DNA from: Antitrichia curtipendula
Taxonomy: Eukaryota > Streptophyta > Bryopsida > Hypnales > Leucodontaceae
DNA length: 64,000 bases
Assembly: GCA_951230915.1 (NCBI GenBank)
Contig: OX579642.1
Span: forward strand, 13,578,001-13,642,000
Direction: 5' to 3'
Within the stretch, counting starts at the first letter, position 1; the number at the start of each line of letters is the position of its first letter. Positions 46,583 to 57,327 of this stretch are shown here, in pieces. The notes below the pieces were generated by a model. That model ran no database searches and was not told the origin of the DNA. It worked only from the letters and a program-made list of their open reading frames with translations. A program made the position numbers and the translations under genes.

Positions 46583-49426
46583 TTAGACAAAATGGTCCGG
46601 ATTAAGGTTAAAAAAAATATTTAAAAAAAATAAAATTGATTTGCACATAGAGTTTGATACACTCTTATAGTCTTGCAAATTTGAGATCCAAATGACTTTT
46701 GGAAGTGTCACTTTGAAGCACTTAAAAACTGAATTTTTGGGCCTTCTGTATCGAGCACCGCTGGCCAATCATTCTGCGTGTTCCCGCCATTCTGTGAAAG
46801 GCCACTGTACTCCCGCTCTTGACTTTTGCAATTCTCGCGGCAAGCACTATCCACGTAGGAGCCCGCACGGTACATTCCTACGGCATCACATAGTATTTCT
46901 CCCATCCTGGCATCTGTGTAGACCCACAACAATCTCAACATTTCCGGATTCAACCTCCCAAAATAGGAAAGGGGCAAGTCTTGCGGGCGGCTCACCAGCT
47001 CACCAGCCGCATTGCACATCTTTTTTCTTCCAAAGTTTTAGGAAGTACTGTTGCTTGAAGTTAGTATTTGCATCCACATTGTCAATTTCATTACTCCGTA
47101 CATTGCTGTCATTACAGTGCCATAATTGAGGATAGCAAAATTTGTGAAGAGAGCAAGATATTGAGTGTAATAAAATTTATAACAAAGCTCTAAAAACAAA
47201 GATAGCAATAGACTGTACTTGACAAAGTCTACAGAGAAGGACACTTATCTGGAAACACATTTTGATAACTACGGCTTAATTTAAGATCAAATTGAGTTTA
47301 TTCATTTGAATTCAAAGGTCACAAATCTTTGGTTATCCTACACCTGCAATTGTGCACTTTCGCAGTGAGTAAGTTGTGGTCAAAGTTACATGCCGAGTTG
47401 CTGACTAAATGGTAAACAACAATATGGAATATCAAAATGCCGCATTAGAAATTCCATTAATTGTTCCGTGTGAATGGGGTTCCGAACCCCATCTATTCGA
47501 ATACATTGTGTTGGTCCCACGCTCTTCAATGGGATTTGATGAAATGACAAGTTCTTTGACTGGTCAAGTTCTTCGATGAATGTGTCAACTTCGACCACCG
47601 GCTCAGACTACCGCGTCCACTCCGATCGGTGCCGAGTGAAGTCTTATCGGTGCCGCGTTACCTCTGATAAGTGACTACCGTCACACAAAGGAAAAGCTAC
47701 CTAGGATTGGAATAGAGACGGTGAGTGAATAGAATATAAACCACCCAATATCTCAGAAGTAAGCCACAACCGAGGAGCTGTACGAATTGAAGAATGTGAC
47801 TATCTTCCTTCTCTTTTATGGTTTGAAGTTTTGATGTATACCATGTTTGAATGTTGTCTTCATGCGCCTTTGTTTCTTGTTGTTGTTGAGAAACGTCTCA
47901 ATAGTTTCTGTGACAAAATTATTTCCTGTCATTTCGGTTTTCATGTTGTCACAAAGTGGCTCTTTACATTTCATACCTATTTAAATTTGCTTGATTTTGT
48001 CCGCGGAGTGCTTCTCAATCTTGATCATGCATTCCCACATTTTGAAAATTAAATTGTTGTGTAGATTGGAGACATCATCACAAGTTTGAGACGAAAAGAT
48101 TCTTCCTAAAAAGGTACTGAACCGCTCATCTTTTGTCGTCCCATGGCCTCTGTTTGAGTTGGTACTATTACTCCGTATGTGTTGAAGCAATGCAAATGCT
48201 TCTTGTCATAAGAGTGATTACATTTTTTTCACAGAACAACCCCAACACCCTTGCATATTTTATATTTTCAGTGTAGCTTCCAGAGTAAAGCAATTTTAGA
48301 TTGAAATTAAATTGAAATTCAAGTTCATACTTCTGAAAATTAAATTAATTAGACTGAAATTTAAATTACTCCGTACTACTCCTGAAATTAAATTAATTAG
48401 ACTACGGGTTAAATTAATTAGACTAGGGACTAAATTCATTAGACTACGAATTACATTCATTAGACTGAAAGTAGACTGAAAATTAAATTAAATTATGCTG
48501 CAATTAGACTAAAATTACACTGAATTTAAATTAATATTCCTGTTAATTAAATTAATTCGACTAAAAATTAAATTCATTAGACTGAAAATAGAAATAGTGA
48601 GACTGAAATTAGATTTAAATCATGCTGAAAATTAAATTGATTAGACTGAATTTAGACTAAAAACTAAATTAATTAGACTAACATTAGACTAAAATTACTG
48701 GAATTTAAATTAATATTCTTGTAAATTAAATTAATTCGAATAAAATTTAAATTTTTGATATTGAAATTAGATTCAAATTAGACTGAAATTTAAATCAATA
48801 AATGGAAGTCTCAAATTTTTGACTGTGGTAGTCATTACGGAGTAGCTCTCATGACAGACCGCAGGGATGGTAACAAGTTTTTTTTATTGCTGGATGACTT
48901 GATTGAAGAAGTTAGGCACCTCCAAATCCACCACTTCTTGCTACAATGTCTATTCGTTATTTCTGGCCAAATTCCCATATTTTCATCTTAGTAAAGGAAA
49001 GGAGGTTTCAACGTACCAAAGAACTTGACATTTGAATACCGTATGCAAAAGTTATGAAAGGTCAAGCTTTAATTTTGTAGATTGATCTAAAATCTTTTCT
49101 TCTAACATCCACACATATTGATTTTGGAGATGTACATTGAGTGATGATGGAATATGTGATAATGGAATGATTTAGAATTTTTTTGCTTCATTGCATTGCA
49201 AAAGCAATGTAGCATAATTTTTGTTTAAGAAATATTTGCAATCGTATTTTAGTTCTCCTACGAAATAGTACATGAGTTGAACAAGCCTCTAAAGGAAGTT
49301 TTCTGACATAACCTCTTTTATCTTTGTTCCATTACTCTTTTGTAACTCACACAGCTATTTTGTGATTCACAGTTAAATCTAAAGGCAAGTCCGTCATTCT
49401 TAAGGTTATTTCAATCTTGTGCAGGA
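46583..49426. other. 5' non-coding part of the mariner-like element
   Basis: No supported ORF. The last bases before the ATG (TTTCAATCTTGTGCAG) look like a splice acceptor, so a leader intron is possible, as in other plant mariner genes. The sequence ACTCCGTA recurs four times (47094, 48170, 48367 and, inverted, 48836). Confidence 0.5.
48300..48800 (+). repeat. AATTAGACTGAAATTAAATT-type degenerate tandem repeats
   Basis: Short AT-rich units combining TTAGACT, GAAATTA and AAATTAATT recur more than fifteen times in irregular order. The unit is roughly 20-30 bases and not in strict register. Confidence 0.8.
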
Positions 49427-50751
49427 ATGGAGGAGCAACTACAACCCGAAGTTGCTGTGCCGGTCAAAAAGAGAAACATGACTGACTCGGAACGTCGATC
49501 TTGTTATGAATTTTTACTGGCTCGAAGTGACAACGGAACCTTAGAGAAGGGATCAATTACAGCTGCGGCCTATCAATTTGGGTTTACTACTCAAACAATT
49601 AGCACTGTCTGGGCAAGGGGTCAAGCATCAATATCAAATGGGAACGATTTTGGAGACGTTTCTTCTCATATTCAAAAAAAATCGGGACGAAAGAGGAAGG
49701 AGATCGACATAGCCGTTGTCAAAGATATTCTGTTGAGGCAACGTAAAAACATTCGATCCTTGGCGTTTGCTTTGAATGTCTCCAAATCAACGCTACATCG
49801 ACGCATAAAAGAAGGAAAGCTCCACCGCCATTCAAGTGCTTTGAAAGCATTCCTCACTGAAGCGAATAAGAAATCTCGGCTTCAATACGTGTTGTCCATG
49901 ATCGAACCGTCACCCTTAAACACGGAGTCGCCCACATTCAAGGGTTCATTCGATCGTGTTCATATTGATGAAAAATGGTTCTATCTCACTGAGGAAAGCG
50001 GCAGCTTCTATTTGGTGCCTGATGAAGAAGAACCGCAACGTAGTGCTAAAAGTAAGTGCTTCATTCTCAAGGTCATGTTCCTTGCCGCTGTTGCGCGCCC
50101 TCGCTTTGATTACTTGGAGAATAAATTCTTCAATGGCAAGATTGGTATATATCCTCTCGTATTCCAAGAACCTGCCAAACGATCTAGCAAGAATCGTCCG
50201 GTTGGTACAATGGAGACAAAGCCAATTCCAGCAATCACAAAGGAGGTCACAAAACAAATTTTGATTGACAAGGTTTTTTCGGACATCAGGTCAGTTTGGC
50301 CACGAAGCTCGGAACCAGGACCAATTGAAGTCTTCGTTCAACAAGATAATGCAAAACCACATCCAAGTCCCGATGACCCAATTTTGATTGAAGAAGGTGA
50401 TAAGGACGGACTTAAGATCCGTTTGGTGTGCCAACCACCAAATAGTCCAGATACAAATGTCTTAGACCTTGGATTTTTTCGGGCCATCTAATCACTTCAA
50501 CATCAAAAGGCACCTAATGTGATTGACGAGCTGGTCACTGCAATAATTGCCTCATTCAATGAGATGGAGAAGGAAAAATTGAATGATGTATTTCTTTCTC
50601 TTCAAAACTGCCTCATCAGTGTAATGAAAGTTCACGGAGGCAACAACCTCACATGGGCAAAGCAAAATTAGCAAGATTAGGCCGTCTTCCTGTTAATCTA
50701 CAATGTCCTCTTGACATATTAGAAGGTGCCCATAATGCTATTCGTCTCTAA
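49427..50751 (+). pseudogene. Plant mariner (DD39D) transposase, one stop and one frameshift
   Basis: It starts at the ATG at 49427, two bases after an acceptor-like GTGCAG. Residues of about 20-130 contain the helix-turn-helix pair (ITAAAYQFGFTTQTIS and ALNVSKSTLHRRI) with a basic KKSGRKRK stretch between. The catalytic motifs are VHIDEKWFY (D181), VQQDNAKPH (D307) and PDTNVLDLGFF (D347); 39 residues separate the last two. TAA at 50489-50491 follows FFRAI, where plant mariners commonly have Gln. The frame continues to about 50650, where a one-base shift leads into HMGKAKLARLGRLP and a final TAA at 50749-50751. Without the damage the product would be about 440 residues, normal for the family. 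This copy cannot make the full enzyme. Confidence 0.9.
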
Positions 50752-51029
50752 CCTTTAGGGATTAAATAGTTTCGTGAATATGATTATTTTGTTTGTATAT
50801 GAAGCTTTGATTCATTCAATTTGGACTAGTGATGAGGAAGTTTTTATTTTTGAAGAATCTTGATTTTGGGCCAATGGTACATTTTGATTTCCTTGGTAGC
50901 AATGCAATGTGCATCCTAAAATACAAACAAGCCTAACAAATGATAATTTTTCCCATACATCCATTACTTAGGTATTTTCATCTATGATGTATTAGAAAAA
51001 TAATTGACTTCATTAGAACTTTACAATGT

Positions 51030-51890
51030 ATGTAAAATTTTAATCCCTTTTGGACAATTGTCCAATTGAATTAATGGACAACTGAAAATTAGGGTAGGTT
51101 CCTCTAAAGTCAAGTTTGGTCAAATGTTTAACAAAATTTTCACACACGATGAAAACATATATGCCTTTAGTGAAAATATCTATTTTTTTTTAGTGGGGGC
51201 CCAAATTGAAAGTTATGCTACCCTAAACTTTTTTGTCAATCTAGACAATGTGGGAATTTTCTTGAAATCTTTGCAAAATTTGATATGTATGTAGCTAATT
51301 AGACATTGCACACATTTGTCCCCAAAAAAAAAATTCAAGTCTTCAAATCACATTCCAAGAGGAGACAAACTTTATTAGCTACGCTGGGGTAGTTCCAATA
51401 AAAAAAACATTTTCTTTTAAATTGAAGTCCTACTATATTGCAATCTATAAATTCAAGTTTAAAAAAAAAAATCCTACATATTCCAAATGTTTGTCTCCAA
51501 CTTTAAAAAGTTTGGATACAATATATAAAGTTTCCTCATTGCACAAGAATTCACCAAAGAGTGACTACTTTATTGCTTTATACTTCCTTGTATTGGAGGG
51601 TGATTTACAATCAATTAAACTCCATATTTGCTTCTAAAATTTTTCTTGAGTTAACTAAACATTACATACTTATAAATGGTCAAACTCCTCATTTATGTGG
51701 TGTTCAATGTATCGTGTACTATGCTTGGTGCTACGACCTTTGTGTACAGAACACCATACATATTTATCACAATTTTGTACAATTCTTTTTAAGAAAAAAA
51801 TTTAATTATTGATTTCGAACAAAGCACTAAAAAGTGGTGTTTGGGGCTTTTTCTTATCTAAAACCCCTACACCTTCAGGGGTTATTGAGG
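51030..51890. mobile_element. TTAA-type repeat fragment nested in the mariner element
   Basis: It begins with ACAATTGTCCAATTGAATTA, like the copy at 29770, and ends near CACCTTCAGGGGTTATTGA (51872-51890), a variant of the GGGGTTAA end. The inside is diverged. Confidence 0.4.
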
Positions 51891-52290
51891 TTAGTGAATT
51901 TAGAATATACTAGTGCGCCTAGTGCCGTTTGCACAATAAAAAAAGAAATACAATTATGGTTTTAATTTTTTTATTTGTCAAAACTCATAATTTTCACACC
52001 TGAAGGAGTGCAAGGCTTTTGTAGCGGTGTGAGAGGTTGCATTCTTCATAAAAATAGAAAGCTTTATGCATAAAGGAGTGCAAAGGCTTTCTTTAAAGGC
52101 ATTTGGACATGCTATGTGAAAATTATTGATTTTTCCTAAAATAAAAGACTAATAGTTTAGTTCAATTTAAAGTTTAAAAATAATTCAAAAATCCATGACT
52201 ATCACAAAAATGTCTTGAAATAAAGTCCGTGCATCCTTCCTTGCAGAGAACATTTCACTATCTAGTACCAAAACCATGGCAAAGGGACTC

Positions 52291-53130
52291 AACCCCTAAA
52301 GCACCAAACTCTTTTTTCTACCAAAAAACAATCAAAACTCCCATTTCTATAGCAAAGAATTAAAATTTTTTTTTTTTTTTTTTTTGCACATCTAACCATA
52401 GGATCTTATACCTAACTAGTGTGAAAATGTGTGGAAAAAATTTCAAAATTTTTGACAACACAAATTACAAGATATTTGTATTCAAATTGAAAAAAACAAG
52501 AATTTTAGCACATTGCAGGACTAGATTTTTTGGCTTTGAACATTTTAAACTTAAATTGTTGCAGTACAAAGATTTGAGCTTTAATTCTTTATGGTGGAAA
52601 ATTGAGTTAAGAGTCTATGGAAAAAAAAAAGATTCAAAAATACTTAATTTTTATTCTTTAAAAAATTGTTAAGGAAAAGTAGATATTACATAAAAGGAAA
52701 ATCTAAAATATTAATATCTCTAAGATGGAATTAAAATGCACTAATTCCAATGGTGAGATTATTCTAGCAAGAAAATACATCATGTGAAACTTCTTTTTTT
52801 GGAAAATTGTGAAAATTACATTCCAAAATGAATCCTACGAGTTTTTTTTGTCAAGAAGATGCTTTAATTGGCTGAAAACAAGATTGTCCATAACTTTCTC
52901 ATAACAAATCCAAATAAAATGAATGAAAGCTTTCCAAATAGAAAAAAATATAATCTATGGGAAAAAAAAATTAAAGAAAGTCAAATTTTTCCGAATTTTT
53001 TTTGCTGCCACCTCTCGCCTGGTTTGAGCTTATTCGGGCATAACTTGTGTTATAGGGCACCAATTGAAAATAAATTAGATTCCCATAAAGCTAATCATCT
53101 TTTCTATCTTTCAAAAATTAGGACAATAAT
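52291..53130. mobile_element. TTAA-type repeat fragment nested in the mariner element, reverse copy
   Basis: It begins AACCCCTAAAGCACCAAAC and runs opposite to 24336-25615, sharing the catctaaccataggatctt phrase near 52388, the gattgtccataac phrase near 52884 and the aatgaaagctttccaaa phrase near 52922. A 20-T run is at 52366-52385. The far end is not clear. Confidence 0.5.
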
Positions 53131-53626
53131 CTAGCCTGCAGGTACCTGCCCAAAATCCCGTTTGTCTCCAAAGGGACAATGAACCTTTGGAGATTAAGGT
53201 TTCTTAGATCTCAGCATTGCAAACAAATACACAAGCAAACATTCAAACAAACAACCTCATCTAAGATATAGAGTATAAAAAGTATTAATCATGCCTGAAG
53301 AAAAGGGATGAAAAAATATTGGATGAATTCTTTGAACTTAATTTACAATTTGGCATATAACGTGACCTAAAAAAATCTTACTCCTTATATGTTTATAATT
53401 AGTTAAACACTTAAAGGAAATTGAGGACCAAAAGTGTCCACTAGATGACTTCATTTTTTTATGTAGAAAAAAAGAATGCACCTATTGGTTCCATAATTGG
53501 TACATTTACAACCTTGGTCATAGAGGGCCATGTCCTTCAAAGGTTAACCGAGGGACAATTGTGTGGATTGAAAAAGTCCGATTGATGACTTCGGAGGTTA
53601 TAGAAGTTCACAAAACTCCTCATTTT

Positions 53627-53860
53627 AGTCGGGGTGAATTGACCCCTTGCTCGGCTTCTCTAAATCATTCCAAGGGTGCAAGTAAAATAAAAGCCCCCTA
53701 TTTTGTGCTTGATTAATTTACCTTGTACACCTCACTTAGCTAATTTGGGACGTTTGATTGCAAATATGAATTCAAAATTTGCAAATTTTATCATGCATAG
53801 AAATTTAAAAAAATCCTTCATTTTCCCGTGGGCTCAAATGAGGGGTCAATTCACCTTGGT
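53627..53860. mobile_element. Mutator-type MITE, copy 2
   Basis: GGGGTGAATTGACCCCTTG (from 53631) is mirrored by AGGGGTCAATTCACC (to 53855). The 9-bp sequence CCTCATTTT occurs on both sides (53618-53626 and 53861-53869), the duplication size of Mutator-like elements. It is homologous to the copy at 11581-11783, sharing also GCTCGG and AAAAGCCC just inside the left end. Confidence 0.75.
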
Positions 53861-54750
53861 CCTCATTTTTATCCAACAGTGATTATTGTCCTTATACCGT
53901 ACATATAGGTCAGTTTTGTAAATAACTCGGCAAAATTTGGAAGACATCGAAATTTAAAAAAATTATTTACAGCTATTTCTAAAAATCTGAAATAATTGTT
54001 TTTGAGAAAAATTAGAAAAAACAACACATTTTCCATGAATAGAAGAATCTACCCAAAATTAGAAGCGTCTTCATAAATTGTCAAAAACAAGAAAATTCCT
54101 ATCTCTTTGCCAAATTGTCGAATTGCAAAAACTAAATGTTTTTGGCAGGATAGTGCCAAAACTGCCCTACACATACAATATGAATGTTTTTATGTTAAAT
54201 GTCGGTGTTGCATATGCCATTTTCCATTGATTTCTAGAACAAGTATAGATTTCAAACCGCACCGTCTAAACATGAAAGTGCCAAATTTTTAGAATTTCTC
54301 CATTTTAACGAAATATCAGTTTTATACGAAGGGTCATTCAGAATGGTGGAAAGGATTTCTTTGACCCTTCAATGCGTTTGTATTTTTACACACATTTTTT
54401 TCTCCGAAGGCAGATGCCTTCAAGAACGTAACATTAGGACCCTTGTGTCGTACCAGTACACTGCAGCTTCTTACTTTGCAGGTGCAACCCAGTCAAAGCT
54501 TCTCCCTTTCTTTTTTCTCTCAAGAGCATTAATGGTTGTAGAAAAAGTCTACAGTAAAAGGTCCACCAGCGATCTATTCCTAGTGAGCATCCAAGCTGGT
54601 CATGGAGGGGAAACTTTGGTGTACCGTTGTGCTCATGGAAATGGCCTCTATTTCACAGGACCTTCAATTCCTCCACGTCATACAAGAAGATCATTTTGGG
54701 ACAAAGTTTTAAGGCCTACAGGAAGATCATTTTGGGACGGAGGGAGTACA

Positions 54751-54841
54751 AATTATGAACTACCTCATTACAAAAATACAGATTTTGAACTACCTCACTA
54801 CATAATTACAGATTCTAAACTACCTAACTACAAAATTTCAG
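54751..54841 (+). repeat. Three 28-30-bp direct repeats next to the mariner end
   Basis: Units contain TGAACTACCTCATTACAAAA, TGAACTACCTCACTACATAA and TAAACTACCTAACTACAAAA. They begin 3 bases outside the TA duplication. Confidence 0.75.
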
Positions 54842-55434
54842 AACTGCAACCTCTTGTGTGGGTCTAATACATTTTGAAAGAACTAGTGATCACTAGAAAA
54901 TGCCGTGCCCATCAGGTTGTGCATGTTGAATGGATTTTGCCACCTCATAATAAAATTGTCTAGGCTTTTGAGAAGAATTCAAATAAGTTGAAACAGACTT
55001 AAAGTTAGCTAGGGGTAAAACAATTATATTAGATTTGGTGCATATAGAGAGGAATAATATCATCACACACATCTAGAATAACACGATTGGTATTTGGAAG
55101 CGAGAGTTCTACAACAAATTGTCTCAGAATGTAGCAAGTAGGGTTTGGGATCTAACAAAGCAAAAGTGGACTAACATTGACCATGAGGTCCTGATCTCTA
55201 TGCAAACCACTCTAGACCGTTGCTTGAAATCCTCTCTATATGCACCAAATCTAATGTCATTGTTTTATGTCATTGTTTTATAACATTGTTTTATAACATT
55301 GATACATTAATTGCAAAGCAGTCAATATATAGTTGCAAAAAACAACTAGTAAAAGATTGCAATTGTAAAATGATCATAGTTGTTTCCTAGTCACTTTCTA
55401 GTCACACACTAGTTGTTTTTTAGTTGTTTCTTAT
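54842..55434. other. Non-coding spacer
   Basis: No ORF supported. From about 55310 phrases like CTAGTTGTTTCCTAG and AGTTGCAA recall the subterminal repeats of the CACTA element at 56259. A CACTAGAAAATGCC at 54894 resembles a CACTA end without a partner. Confidence 0.4.
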
Positions 55435-55594
55435 AGTACTAGAAAATTCGGCTTTTCTATTGATTTGGTTGCATAGATTTAATTCACTTTTCAATTGATT
55501 TGGAGAATAATTTGTTGATTTGGATAGAAATCCATAGAAAAGTGAACCAAATGAATGCAACCAAATCAACAAAAAAACTGAATTTTCTAGTACT
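55435..55594. mobile_element. Foldback MITE
   Basis: The left half, beginning AGTACTAGAAAATTC and continuing with GATTTGGTTGCAT, is mirrored over about 60 bases by the right half ending GAATTTTCTAGTACT. The whole 160 bases could form one long hairpin. A target duplication is not clear. Confidence 0.65.
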
Positions 55595-56258
55595 TAAGCT
55601 AGTTGTTTCCTACTTGCTTTTAAGTTGTACACTAGTTGTTTTTGGGTCAGTTTCTAGTTGTTTCCTAGTTGCTTTCAAAATTCATTTCCATTTGTCTTAT
55701 ATCAATTGTTCCATATTAATTGTAAAGAGTACCATTAGATTCAACATATAAGAGTTGTAAAAGGCTATATTTGTTATATTAAGACTTTTTTGCAGATTTT
55801 GAGATAGAATGCTAGTTATTAGAAAATTCATTTAAAAAATAGTAAATGAAACCAAAAATAAATAATGCTAAAATAGTGATTCTATAATGAAATTCTAAAT
55901 GTTGGTGTTGCTACCTATTTATAAAAATTTACTAGTAAAGAGATAAAGCGGTTTATCCTCAAGTCGAGGATACAAATGAGACTGCGAAAAGTCTCAATAT
56001 AATGAATATGACCTTGTAAGTTATTGTAGTCTTATGCAATGAATTTTGTTGATAGAATTCTAAGACTTCTACACTTTATAGATTTCTATAGAGTATAGAT
56101 TTCTACAATCTATGGAAATAAAAAAATATTTAAAATTCAAGAAATTTTAAAATCTATAAAGTTTGAAGGTATCCTAAGCCAATGAAATCTATCAAATACC
56201 TGTACTTGAATTTTTTAAATCTAGAAAGAAAATAGCTTTGAAATTTTGAATTCTAGGA

Positions 56259-57324
56259 CACTATAAGAAAACAAGGGGTTTTGCAACTACACTGTGCAAC
56301 TCATTTTGTAGTTGCATAGGTCGTTTGCAACTAGGTGATAATTTGGAGCCCGTAGTCGCAATGGACAAGTTGCATGAGTTGCAAAGCAATTGCAAAAAAT
56401 TCAAAGTTGTTTATCATTTGACAGTATACTTGAAAGTTCATCGATGAACTTTTCTGACGTGGTTGCTTACGTGGAAGTCATTTGTGTGCAACTTGTTTGC
56501 AACTAATGTGCAACTGGTTTGCGATTGACTTACAATTGGTTTGCGACTGGTGTGCAACTAGTTTGTGTCTTTGTGACTTGTAGATTTGAAATTTGAATTT
56601 CAAAGATTTGTAGATTCTAAATTTCAGATCTATCTTTTTTTTTAGATTGCCAAATCTAGAAATATCTTAAACTTTAAATATTTATAGATTTTTGTAGATT
56701 ATAAAAATCTACAACTTGTAGAAATCTACAAAATATATAAATATTAGAATTTCATTATCAAAATTCATTACACAATATTGCTATAACTTACAATTCTTAT
56801 ATGTTCAACCTAATGGTAGTCTTGACAATTGATGTGGGACAATTAATGAAAGACTTAATAGTAGTTGCATTTTAGTTGTTTTCTAGTTGCATGCTAGTTT
56901 TTTCAAGTTAAAGTCTAGTTGTTTTTAAGTCAAACACTAGTCGAATTGTAATTGCAATGTAGTTGTAGTCTAGTTGCAATCCAATTGCAGTCTAGTCGCA
57001 ATCTAGTTGCATTCTAGTTAAATTGCTATCGAATTTAAATTACATGCAACTGTAGATAGACACATTGGACTCTACTGAATGTAAAATTGTCCACATTGAT
57101 GTCCAATTGTGATGAAGATTGGATGTAAAGTACTTCACATTAACTCTTTTGTTACATTCCCGTATGTATAACTACATGTTGCGACTACTTTGTAACTATT
57201 TTGCAACTACAGTGTAACTATGTTAAAGTTGGTGCAAATATAGAGGATTGTAGTTGCAGGGCAGTTGCGTAGGACATGTAGTTGCATTTTAGTCGGTTGT
57301 AGCGGACACGTTTTTCTTCTAGTG
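56259..57324. mobile_element. CACTA-type non-autonomous element
   Basis: The left end CACTATAAGAAAA and right end TTTTTCTTCTAGTG are flanked by the 3-bp duplication GGA (56256-56258 and 57325-57327). Subterminal DNA is full of CTAGTTGCA and TTGCAACTA repeats, typical of CACTA elements. No transposase. A second right-type end (TTTTCTTCTAGTG, to 57648) matches the left end over a longer stretch (TTTTGCAACTA), so the true partner is ambiguous and two related elements may overlap. Confidence 0.65.
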
Positions 57325-57327
57325 GGA

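Larger units (their letters stand above)
46555..54746 (+). mobile_element. Mariner-like element, 8.2 kb, perfect 28-bp terminal repeats
   Basis: The left end begins CTCCCTCCGTCCCAAAATG and continues to 46582; 54719-54746 is its exact inverted repeat over 28 bases. TA lies on both sides (46553-46554 and 54747-54748). These ends are the Stowaway/mariner type of plants. A DD39D transposase gene lies inside (49427-50751). A second, imperfect copy of the terminal sequence (AAGAAGATCATTTTGGGAC, 54684-54702) sits 36 bases inside the right end, as subterminal repeats do in plant mariners. The length exceeds the usual few kb, and nested repeats at 51030-53860 explain part of it. Confidence 0.9.
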
